A DNA stretch of 64,000 nt, from contig BROE01000006.1 in NCBI GenBank assembly GCA_036571765.1, positions 13,570,783-13,634,782 of the forward strand, written 5' to 3'. This document shows, piece after piece, positions 1-10,998 of this stretch; the stretch's first letter is position 1; every line of letters starts with the position of its first letter. This stretch comes from Plecoglossus altivelis (lineage: Eukaryota > Chordata > Actinopteri > Osmeriformes > Plecoglossidae). The notes under the pieces are model-generated. The model did no database searches and was not told the origin of the DNA. It saw nothing but the letters and a program-made list of their open reading frames with translations. The position numbers and the translations under genes are program-made.

Positions 1-94
1 TTCATGGAGGCATGATAAATGACAGGCTTTCTCTCCTTCCTCCGTGTGTTATTGGTGAATGCATCATTTGCAGCACTGCTACAAGGAGCAGGCT

Positions 95-1472
95 TCCCAT
101 ATTACACTAAGGTGGATGACTCCCATATTACACTAAGGTGGATGGCTCCCATATTACACTAAGGTGGATGACTCCCATATTACACTAAGGTGGATGACTC
201 CCATATTACACTAAGGTGGATGACTCCCATATTACACTAAGGTGGATGACTCCCATATTACACTAAGGTGGATGGCTCCCATATTACACTAAGGTGGATG
301 ACTCCCATATTACACTAAGGTAGATGGCTCCCATATTACACTAAGGTGGATGACTCCCATATTACACTAAGGTGGATGGCTCCCATATTACACTAAGGTG
401 GATGACTCCCATATTACACTAAGGTGGATGGCTCCCAAATTACACTAAGGTGGATAACTCCCATATTACACTAAGGTGGATGGCTCCCATATTACACTAA
501 GGTGGATGGCTCCCATATTACACTAAGGTGGATGGCTCCCATATTACACTAAGGTGGATGGCTCCCATATTACACTAAGGTGGATAACTCCCATATTACA
601 CTAAGGTGGATGGCTCCCATATTACACTAAGGTGGATGACTCCCATATTACACTAAGGTGGATAACTCCCATATTACACTAAGGTAGATGGCTCCCATAT
701 TACACTAAGGTGGATGGCTCCCATATTACACTAAGGTGGATGACTCCCATATTACACTAAGGTGGATGGCTCCCATATTACACTAAGCTGGATGACTCCC
801 ATATTACACTAAGGTGGATGGCTCCCATATTACACTAAGGTGGATGGCTCTCATATTACACTAAGGTGGATGGCTCCCATATTACACTAAGGTAGATGGC
901 TCCCATATTACACTAAGGTGGATGGCTCCCATATTACACTAAGGTGGATGACTCCCATATTACACTAAGGTGGATGGCTCCCATATTACACTAAGGTGGA
1001 TGACTCCCATATTACACTAAGGTGGATGGCTCTCATATTACACTAAGGTGGATGACTCCCATATTACACTAAGGTGGATGGCTCTCATATTACACTAAGG
1101 TGGATGGCTCTCATATTACACTAGGGTGGATGGCTCCCATATTACACTAAGGTGGATGGCTCTCATATTACACTAGGGTGGATGGCTCCCATATTACACT
1201 AAGGTGGATGGCTCCCATATTACACTAAGGTGGATGGCTCCCATATTACACTAAGGTGGATGACTCCCATATTACACTAAGGTGGATGGCTCCCATATTA
1301 CACTAAGGTGGATGACTCCCATATTACACTAAGGTGGATGGCTCTCATATTACACTAAGGTGGATGACTCCCATATTACACTAAGGTGGATGGCTCCCAT
1401 ATTACACTAAGGTGGATGACTCCCATATTACACTAAGGTGGATGGCTCCCATATTACACTAAGGTGGAGTGC
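95..1472. repeat. 26-bp minisatellite, 53 units with no length change
   Basis: The unit reads TCCCATATTACACTAAGG plus eight further bases (TGGATGAC, or GGC/AAC variants). Unit starts at 95, 121, 147 and 1447 show exact phase: 1352 bases hold exactly 52 periods. Differences are substitutions at a few positions: A/G in the GAC/GGC end, TAAC, C to T in TCCC, and G to A in GGTGG. GAC and GGC units alternate in places, suggesting 52-bp higher-order copying. The last unit is degraded at its end. Confidence 0.97.
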
Positions 1473-3420
1473 TCCATTGCTTGGTGTGGTAGGGGACATA
1501 CACGGCTGGTTTTGTGCTACTTAAGTGCTCAATCTTCATCCCTTTTCAATTCTTTCCTCATTCCTCATTCGTTCCCTTCTTCCCTTTCTTTCTCAAGTCA
1601 TGCCTTCCTTCCAACAGGCTTCCTTCCTTTGCTTTTCCCTTCCTTCCTGGCATACCATCTTCCTTTCATTCTATCTCCCCCCCCCTTCCTTCCATTCATC
1701 TCTTCTTCATGTAGTCAATGATGGTACACTGGGCATACCTACAAGCCCCTGCATTTAGGGAAAGTAGAGATATGTAAGCACCTCTGGAAATGTATCATCA
1801 CATCCTCCCTCACGCCAATTTGCCAATTAATATTCATGAGAAAATTGTACTCTGGAAGTCATTCAGTCTCGAGTCATTCTGCTCAACTATTAATGGGAAG
1901 CCATTAACCTGTTAACAGCCATCACATTCTAATGGTCAATTAGCTGACATCACAAATTCATTTATTCAAAAAGTAAAGCAAAGTTCCAACATTGCAAAAA
2001 ATGAGACGCATCAAACGTGCAACAAATTCAAATTTCTGCCTGAACACGATGGCTTCATTATGTCATGAAAACATGTTTGTGTGTGTGCGTGTGTCTATGA
2101 TCATCTGCTCCAACGTAAACTCCCATACATTTGTGCCTCATGCAGATGACTGTAATGAGATCATTTCCTAAGAGAGATTTTGGTCCTAGTTGCTGTTGTT
2201 AGGTTCTTACAAACAGCAGGGTTATTACAGCGCCGTCAGCCACGCCAGCTAATGTCTTCTGACTGAACTGTAGGAACTGAGATCGTCTCCTCAGCTACTG
2301 AGGAGAGGATCGTTCTCCTCACTCCTCTCGCACACTCCCTTCCCCTGGTCTTTTGCAGTGTTGTACAGTGTTGTACATCCCATGCATATTTAACACGACC
2401 GCGTCTTCAAAGCCTGCAACTTGTTCATTAGCATTTGGATGGCTAATCAAAAGCTGGAACCCTCACTGTTCCCTACGACCACCCCCTCCCCATCCCCCTA
2501 GCTCTCTCCATGCCCATCCCCCTCCCCACCGACACCCATATGTAAACACAAGCACCTTCACACGCACCGGATGTTAGCGGTCAGCAAATGATATCTCTGG
2601 ATCTCTGATGATAATGTTGCTGAACGAATCTGGGTGGTCTCTCTCGTTATCTCTCTCATATCTCCCTTTGCCTTTACCACTGTCTTTTCCTGCCTCTCTC
2701 TCCCTACGCCTTCTCCTCCTACTCTCCCCATGGCCTGTGGCCCCGGACACACGGCTGGCAGGGCTTCACTTCCTAGCCCTGGCTGGGGCTGCTGCCACAG
2801 GGAACAGCCTTTTGAAGCTCAGGCTCCATACAAGCCATGGAGCTCCACGTGAAGCCGCTCTCTCCCAACACTGCCATGGTGCATTTCTCTCTGTTTCTTC
2901 CTGTTTGTCAGTCTTCATTTCTGTCTGTTTCCCTGTCTGTCTCGCTGTCTGTATCTCTTTCTTTCTTACTGTTTCTCTCTCCGTCTCTCTTTCTGTCTCT
3001 CTTGCTCTCAGTCTCTGTCTCTCTCTGTATCTGTCTCTGTGCTTTTTCCTCTTGGGGAGCTGAGGGGGTTTGAGGATGGGGGGGGGTAGGAAGCAAGGTG
3101 CTGGCAAAGTGGAGAGGGAAGGGAGGAAAGCAAAGATAGTGGGTGGGATGGAGTGAAAGAGATGGGGATGGAGAGGGAGAGTTAATCTGTAGAGAAACAG
3201 ATTGGCTTTCCCTTTGCCTCCCTCACAATCCTTCAAAGCTGTCCATAAATACTTCCACCACAACACTCGGCTTCTCAGACACGCTACAAACTGAACCACA
3301 CACACACAGACACACACACACACACCTGTGTCATGACGTCAAAGTCACAACCACGGATCTCATGCAGCTCTCCACTTTTCTCTCTCAGGCGCATGGGGTG
3401 ATAAGAGAATAGGGTTGGTG
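1473..3420. other. Upstream non-coding DNA with pyrimidine-rich repeats
   Basis: No gene seen. 1530-1715 is a T/C-rich stretch (TTCC motifs). 1800-2010 is AT-rich unique sequence with many ATTA/TAAT motifs, a possible conserved element. 2070-2090 is a short GT run. 2460-2530 is C-rich. 2635-3045 is CT/CTGT-rich. 3298-3326 is (CA)n. Small ORFs here are low-complexity by-products. Confidence 0.6.
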
Positions 3421-4796
3421 ACTTGAAACCTTTGGGTCAATAAAACACAGAGATGTTTTTTAGCTCTAAAGGAAATTGATTTCTCTGCAACCCCTTGTGT
3501 TGTGACCTTCCACTGCCAGGCGATGGGCTCTTTCATGAGACCTAAAGACCCAATCTAGGCTGTTTGTTTGTTGCGTCAGCATTCTTACAGCTGAGCTAAT
3601 GTTGTGTCAGTGAAGAGAGGGAGAAGCGGCTGTCTGGTCTGGAGCGTTTGCTATCCTGACCTGAGAGCAGACAGAGCTGTCTGTTTTCCACTTGTCGGTT
3701 TCCAAGGACATAAAATAAAAATAGAATGAAGGCAATAACCTTAAAATATTCCAAAAAAAACCTTTAACAATCATAAAACGGTAAATTCTCAGGTGATGAA
3801 ATTTGTTTATTATCTGTTTACCCAGCGTACTGTGCGAGTCACATTAAAACTTTTTATCCTATCGCTTTGAGATATGTTCAGCAGGGCATTTTTTGATGTT
3901 TAAAGTTGATTCCCTTGGTTTGGTTGGCCCGGTGTTCAGATGGTGTGGTTTTGACTGGTGTTTCTGCTTGGTGTCTTTCAAAACACCCATAGCTGCACGT
4001 TCAAGGAGGATGTCTCTGAAGTGTTATTGATTTTTTGTTGTTTAAGAACCCTTTGCATGTATGCCTGTATGTGTTTGGGCATGTGTGAATTATGTGACAC
4101 CACTAGATACTGGGCGGTCGATGAGAGATATGTCCCCCTCCAGTGGCTGGGGTCGAGCGGGACTACAAGCGAAAATGTCAGCCGCTGAAAAACGATGTTT
4201 CCCAAGACAGTGTGCAATAGCACACCAGGGGAGACTTAAGAGGGGTGATGGTCTCACAGGGGGCAAGATAGCAGAACAGAGGCAGTTGTGTTGCTCATTA
4301 GCCTTCCCCCACACTGGCACTCAAACATGAGACATCTGGTTTGCAAGAGTGACGACTAACCATCTACGCTAACGACCAGCTAGCTTTTCACAGGCGCGCT
4401 GTACATTTGAGAATTCAGAAATAAAACCCAATTTTTTCTGTTTTCAACCCTGTGTACTCCTTGGTAACCTTTGTGCTAGTAAGACCAGTCACACTGAGGA
4501 ACAGCTTCTCCAGGTATTACGATTCATGCTGCCTCTGACTGGGAAGTAGATGACGAATCTGACCTGCTGCACGTTCCTGACATTTCGTAAACACATCCGC
4601 TTTACTGGGGATCGACTTTCCACGCCATCCTCCGTCTCCCCCTTCCCCTCCCTCTTGCCCTCCCACTCTGCCCCCCCTCCATCTCTCCCTCTCCCTCTAT
4701 GAGATTATTACAGCCTCAGATTTAACGAGAAGGAAGGGGCCTGTACTGCATGGCGGATGTGAGGAACACACACTCACGTAAAACAAACAAAGAGAG

Positions 4797-4828
<32 letters not shown>

Positions 4829-6149
4829 GACACACACACACAGACACACACACACACACACAGACGCACAAGCAGGCCCACGCAAAACACACTTTACACA
4901 AAAAACTAAATTGGTTGGACCATATGTGATTTCCCTGGGTAAATGCGCAACGTGCAATTGCTTTCATAGCGTCGTGCAGTCAGCTCTATAAGCAGGAGAT
5001 GCCCTGCTGTGCGACCCTATGTAACACATGAGCCATGATATTGAAGTCTTTTCGAGAAAAATAAGATAGAACCAGAGACGAGATAGATTGAAAGATTGAC
5101 TAGATTATATTCAAGATAAAAAAGAGAAAGTCAAAAAAGAGAAAGAGGCTCATTTGTATCGTAACCGACACAAATGGATCAGGGTCACAAAGGGTCCACG
5201 ACCCTAGGAACCAGCCAATCGGAAACTCTCAGAGGAGTCGGCGTTTACTTCCCTCCAACCGCTCGATCTCGTGTCCTGCGGATACTGGTCATCGTCGACC
5301 ACGTAGTGGTGAGGGCGTGGCGTGAGATTGACAGGCAATGTCTCCAGGGTTCATTAGTGTTCCAGTAACTGGCCCTGTTAGCATGTCTGGTCTCATTAAG
5401 GCTGATGCTGTCTGCGCCGTCAGCCTTTAATTTGTTTTGATTGGGTCTAAATCATCACGGAGGCCGACAGAAGAGTCCCAGTCAGTGTTTCGATACAGAG
5501 CGGAGGGAGAGATGAGACTGCACAAGTGGACGTGTTGAGATAGAACTCTGACTCTGCTCTAAAAGCTCACTACGACTTGAGGGATTTGAGCGCGTCGTCG
5601 ATGATGAACGGTCTTGGAAGCATCACGTTTCTCCAAAGCGATTTCAAGTCGCTGGTGTGTGATTCACGTTGTTCGATCGGGCTCAATACGTGGCCTCTGT
5701 AGTCTTTGGAGGCACTGCAGCTGTGGTTTCTGAATGAGCGTTCTGGGACCAGCCGCCAAATCTGGCTTCATCCTCTCCTCGTCTCCTCTTCTCCTTGGCT
5801 TCATCCTCCACCACTCCTCTCCCCACCCATCGCTCAAGTCCTCAAATCTAGTGAGCAGACCTCAGAAGGTTCCAGAAGGCCACCGGTTCTGAACATGTCC
5901 TCCATGGGTTCACAGGTACTCACAATGTTTCCATTTTTCCAGAGGGGATTCATCATGAGGCCGGCGATTATAATTTGTCCCCCCCCCCCCCGAAATTTGT
6001 CATGTCTGTGCTGCACTATGCTCGATGTTCTGGAACCACACTAGTATCGACTCCATCAATCAGTATTACCACAGTAACATTCTGAAAGCTCCACTTCCCC
6101 CCGCGGGCAGTGGAGAGGAAAGGCAATTATGCAGCCAGCATATGATAGA

Positions 6150-6256
6150 AGGAGAGAGAGTGAGAGAGAGCGAACGAGAACAGCAGAAGCAGGTATAGAA
6201 AATGAGTGACGATGGGAAAGAGTGAGAGGCAAAGATTAAAGCGAGAGGGAGAGAGG

Positions 6257-6287
<31 letters not shown>

Positions 6288-6365
6288 GGAGAGAGGGAGA
6301 GAGAGAGAGAGAGAAGCGGACTGAAAGAGAGAGCGAGAACAAGAGGGAGAGAGAGACAGAAAGGC
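6150..6365. repeat. (GA)n-rich low-complexity block
   Basis: Long purine run of GAGA and GGGAGA; densest at 6240-6320. It produces repetitive Arg/Glu and Ser/Leu ORFs on the two strands that are not genes. Confidence 0.9.
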
Positions 6366-7008
6366 CAGATAAATGGATGCATCCACAAGCTTTGGTCAGA
6401 TTTTCTGTGAGGCTGGCAGTCACTTCAGTCTGTTTCACAGACAATGGCTCACAGCCAGGCTGTGTTCCAAGCACAACGACATGTTCCCGTCCAGGACAAC
6501 CACAAAGGAATGTTCCGGAGATGTTTCTTCTCCTGTTAATATCTAGGAACAAGCTGAGTCAATCCAGGTGGTCCTCCTCCTCCTCTGGTCCATCACCTAA
6601 TGGATGTTCTTTCCCCCTGTGCCAACTCCTGAATCTCCAACACACAGAGTTCCACCCCAGAGGAGATCTAAACAAAATGAGGGCCCCGAATCGATCGAAA
6701 TAGCGACTAATTAAGCAGCACGTCAATAGCTCATCCCAATTAAGATGCTGGGAGGACATCAAGTCAGACATCAGCCCAGTCCGGCCTGTATTGATTTGGC
6801 GCTCCAAGGCATTGGCCCAAATCCGACATACTTTCAGCATGACTCAGAGTCGGTTATTGATATAGAAGCATAAAGAGGAATGCGTCGTTTCCCCAGTCTT
6901 AAACTGCATGTTGAACCAATATAAAACACTGCGATCCACACTTATATTCATCCCCATCTCATGCACCGCTGTCATCGGGAATTGAATGTGCTAAGATCAG
7001 CACTGACC

Positions 7009-7075
7009 CTCTGTCTGTCTGATTGTCTGTCTGAATGTCTGTCTGAATGTCTGTTTGTCTGACTGACTGCTTGCC
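7009..7075. repeat. (CTGT)n-like tetranucleotide repeat
   Basis: Imperfect CTGT/CTGA units, about 15 copies. Confidence 0.85.
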
Positions 7076-8984
7076 TGTCAGCTAAAAAAAGTTGTGGGTA
7101 TTCAAGTCTCCACACAAAACAAGCAACAGGCCAAAACAAAGTTGCTCTGTGTGACATGAAGGATGAACTCTTCCCAAAATGCTCAGGCAGCCTGCTGAAC
7201 CTTAAATGGATGGAGATACACCACCATTAGTAATTTTCTACATGGCACACACTTAATTTGCAACTGTTTGCTCGTTTTAATCAGCACGCCACACCAGTGA
7301 TAAGACGCTCCATTTTTCATTATCCGTTTGGTGGAGGAAATCGGGTTGGAAATGTTTATTCTGGGTCATTCTTAACAACCCCTAGCTTCCTGTCTTACTA
7401 CGTTTCTCTCGCTTTCTCTCTACCTTCCCTCCATCTCCACCTCCCTGTGTTGTGCTTGGCAGTCCTGACTGTGCTCTCTCCAGAGAGCATGGGATGACAG
7501 TGGTATTTATTCTCCTGATCCACCATCTATATACCGGTTTGCTTCCTTGACAGAAAAAACCCCCCATTCTTGAGTAATGCCATAGGCAATGTGACACTAT
7601 CTTGGAAACATGTGCTGCGGAGCTAAGTGACAAGGAGAGAACGGCTGTTATTCTTTGCTTTTACAAACCAACTGTGTCTCTTCTGACATGGAGACATGCT
7701 GTACTTCAACAACAAAGCGTCATTAAAATCTGGACACAGCCATTTATTACGTTTGAATGATTCAAACAAATACTGTTCAAATACTGATTACGGCATCTCT
7801 CCCGCAAAATAAAATATTTGACTTGATTGTGTTTTCTGTGTGATGTTTAAGAATGATGACATGGCCATTGTGTTGGCTATGAAAACACAAGGCACTCCTT
7901 TGAGTCTTTATTGAAGAGTCCTTTAGAATTCACAAACCAGATGCACCACTTTCCTTCATTTCCAGTCAGTGAATAATAGCCAGAAGTGTTCAATGCCTCA
8001 CATGGTTTTATCAGTAACATTTTGGTTAAAATGGAAAACACGAGAAAACTACTTCAACATAAGCCTCTAATCTCCTAAATTTCATTGTCTGGGAAAATAT
8101 GTTAATGCCCTCCTTCATTTTCAGGAAACAATAACCGGGAGAAAGCAATTTTACCATTAGCGAGAAAAAGTGCCTCGCCTTGGTCTGATAAACGAGCTTA
8201 TCCTTAATCCTAATTGTGTCAAAAACGGGATTTTCGCACTTGGCTTTATAAACATGCGCCAGAACAGCATACCGTAATGTAGTTTGCAACCAATCCTGCG
8301 TGATTATCAGGTGTTGTTTAACCTTGTAGTGAGGTAATGAAGAGAGAACACAGCTAAAAGCACAGGAGTGTATACATGTTCTTGTGGAGCTAATTGGCTA
8401 GTATGGGCTGTAGAAACGTACAATACATAACCCTTTAGATTACAAGTCTCTTATCAGCTACCCACCAGCCGTGTGTGTGTGGTGGTGTGTGTGTTTGGTG
8501 TGTCAGTATTTGTGATGTGCGTTTGCGTGGACGAGAGGAGGATACAGATCAGTATATGTGCTCAAAGTGTGTGACTTAAAGCTGTTGTAAGCCTTTAATG
8601 AAACTGAACAGACTTTAATTCTGACAAATTAAGTATGATGTAGAATTCTACTCCGGTGGTAGACTACTAATGGTTATGGTATGGACACTTCCAACTTTAC
8701 ATCCCCGGAGACATGTATCATCTTAATAAGATGACTTATGTTTTATCACCCAGTCTGATTTGCATCCTTAATCACAGCATTGAATTCGAATGAGGACTGT
8801 GCTTAAATGGGCTTAGCCAAGAGACTTGATCTTAACTGTTCGTTCAAAAACCTGCCTATGAATGCGTTTTCCACAATCGATAGGCCTGTAGACCAGTCAA
8901 GTATGAAATATTTGTAGAACAAAAGATATATCAAAAAGAAAGAAAAAATAACATTTCAACTAAGTGTATCCCTAGGCCTGCTAA

Positions 8985-9349
8985 AAGAACGCGCGCTAGC
9001 GGAATTACTGCGCGCATCCTTTGGGAGATGGGTGCGAACTGTGGGTAGTGCTCGTGCGCAATATCATAGCAGCCGAGGACACGCGACGCGAGCATCAGCA
9101 GCGCGCGAGTCAGAGAGGAGAGCGGGAGATAAAGAGAGAGAGGGAGATACTAGAGGAAGAAACCGCCACTGAGACAAGAGTCTTTCTGAGAGCTGTCGCT
9201 CGTAAAGAGAGTTGGTCTGTCACCATTCAGCCGACGTTATGCTGCTGTAATAGGAGTGTAACGGATTGGAGGAGGGTGGTTTAACTCACCACGAAGAGAT
9301 CTATGGTTGGATTTTGCCTTTTTATTTCTTCGCCAATGCAAAAGGAAAT
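8985..9349 (+). promoter_or_regulatory. Putative CpG-rich promoter and 5'UTR of gria1
   Basis: The stretch before the start codon is rich in CpG, with several GCGC runs at 8990-9110, unlike the CpG-poor DNA upstream. No convincing TATA box is visible. GCGC-containing motifs near 9008-9018 and 9051-9057 resemble NRF-1 half sites; this is a weak match. A GA-rich run lies at about 9110-9160. Short upstream ORFs start at 9028 (7 codons with stop), 9239 (4 codons with stop) and 9303 (43 codons, overlapping the main start). The transcription start cannot be placed from sequence alone. Confidence 0.5.
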
Positions 9350-9431
9350 ATGCAGCGAAGCTTCACCCTCCTCTACACCAGTTTTCTGGGAATTTGCTTG
9401 GGTTCAAGTTTTCCAAGTAACATCAATATAG
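9303..9431 (+). promoter_or_regulatory. Upstream ORF overlapping the gria1 start out of frame
   Basis: An ATG at 9303, with a second in the same frame at 9336, opens 42 codons in a different frame from the receptor ORF. It ends with TAG at 9429-9431, the last three bases of exon 1. Its start context is weak at -3 (T) with G at +4. The main ATG at 9350 has A at -3. If transcription starts upstream of 9303, ribosomes that initiate here would pass the main start, so the ORF could lower translation. The peptide resembles nothing I know. Confidence 0.4.
9350..9431 (+). CDS. gria1: gria1 coding exon 1 (signal peptide)
   Basis: Encodes the initiator Met, a hydrophobic signal peptide beginning MQRSFTLLYTSFLG, and the first mature residues FPSNINI (residues 1-27 plus one base). 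The pattern MQ..F...C/T.FLG...G.NFP is what I recall for mammalian GluA1 and differs from GluA2-4. The start was chosen because it opens directly into the signal peptide and has A at -3. The donor is G|GTAGGA at 9431/9432, leaving phase 1. The following intron is only 228 bp. Confidence 0.9.
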
Positions 9432-10740
9432 GTAGGAAAAGAAAACTTCAAAACCCTCGTTCTGCAAAATTTGTAAATACAAATGTAAAAAATCGGAACG
9501 TAGGCTAACCACAATGTATATCAACAAGTTCCTTCGGCGAACCGTTTTCTTCAGATAGAAAGTTAGACCACACAAACGAGTACGTTGTGTTATTGATAGG
9601 GATGTTGTGTAAAACAGCGTGTTTTGTTGAAGATAAACTACGTCTTCTTTCCTCTATAGGGGGATTATTCCCAACCGAATCGCATGAATATGAGGTGTTT
9701 CGGTTTGCGCTCACGCATCACCAGGACATCCCTAAACTGGTTCCCCAGGTGGATATGGTGAAGCTCGGGAACAGCTTCTCCATGACATATGCTTGTAAGT
9801 ATACTTATCACACGATGTCCCATCACTCTGTTCTCGGACAAAAGATGTCCACTTGACATTTTTGCTAGAATGATTGATTTGATTTAATTCTATCTGTTGC
9901 ACCACCCCAAACGATATTGCCATTCAAATCAGCAGCAACATCTTGACCATACAGATTGTATTTAATGACCGTGAGAGTTAGTAAAATACTCCGTATTTAC
10001 AGTAGTTTGTGTTGTGTTTAGCGGGGCCGAGACATTGCGCTTGTGCTTTCACCTGCATCGCTGTCTTTTCAGCGCACGAGCGATGACAAAGCGGTGACGG
10101 GATTTCACAGTGCTTTTTTGCTTTCACAGTGAGGCGAGCATATGTGCATGGCAGCGCGTTTCATTAATTAAGAATGTTATGTTTTGTCCCTACGATTCGC
10201 ATTCGCTACCATGTAAACAGCAATGCCAGCATGAACGATGAACGTGAGGAACGCTTTCTCAAAAGCATCGCTGATTAGCCGATGGTTCAAATTTATGTAT
10301 TTCTCGCTGTACATTGAATCTACTTCATGTAATTGTTTTCAACGTTCCGGTTTAATATTATTGATAAAATACGTCTCTCCTACAGCCTCCTATCCCTCAG
10401 TTTCCTCTGTGTTATATATATTTTAAGATCTCGATTCACTTTTCTTAATTGTTAACACAAGTAAACATGCCACGCATTTATCTCTGTTGTTCATTCACCT
10501 TCAGCAGCATAATGGCGCATACGTGTTTTTGAATGAGCACTTAATCTGCAAGGTGACAATCTGAAGACAGGATTCATGTCTGATTGGTTGCGCAGTAGAT
10601 CAATGAACGTTGGGGGTCAGAGCAGTCAGGACGCTTCTGTCCTGATCATGTGTCAACTACAGAATCGACCCAGGCGTTCTGGTCCTTTCATGTCAAGCAA
10701 ATCATTGTCTACTTTTTCTAGCCGCTGCCCCCCCCCCCCT

Positions 10741-10819
<79 letters not shown>

Positions 10820-10956
10820 CACACACCACACACACCCCTGCCCCCCTCCCCCAGCCCTAACCTCCATCTCCCTTTCAGTAGCCAACCCAGGCTGTGTGCT
10901 CTAAAGACTAAAGGTGCCCTTGAGTTTCTTTATCGCTCACTCTCTCCCTCCCCCCC

Positions 10957-10998
<42 letters not shown>

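Larger units (their letters stand above)
3421..8984. other. Upstream non-coding DNA of gria1
   Basis: No gene recognised on either strand. It is mostly unique sequence, with a CT/(CA)n block at 4795-4865, a GA block at 6150-6365, a CTGT/CTGA run at 7009-7075 and a short GT block at 8468-8500. 7680-8300 and 8580-8980 are AT-rich unique sequence just before the CpG-rich promoter and could hold regulatory elements. Confidence 0.55.

Noticed and set aside
95..1472. CRISPR-like array
   Set aside because: Units are contiguous 26-mers with no unique spacers; eukaryotic minisatellite.
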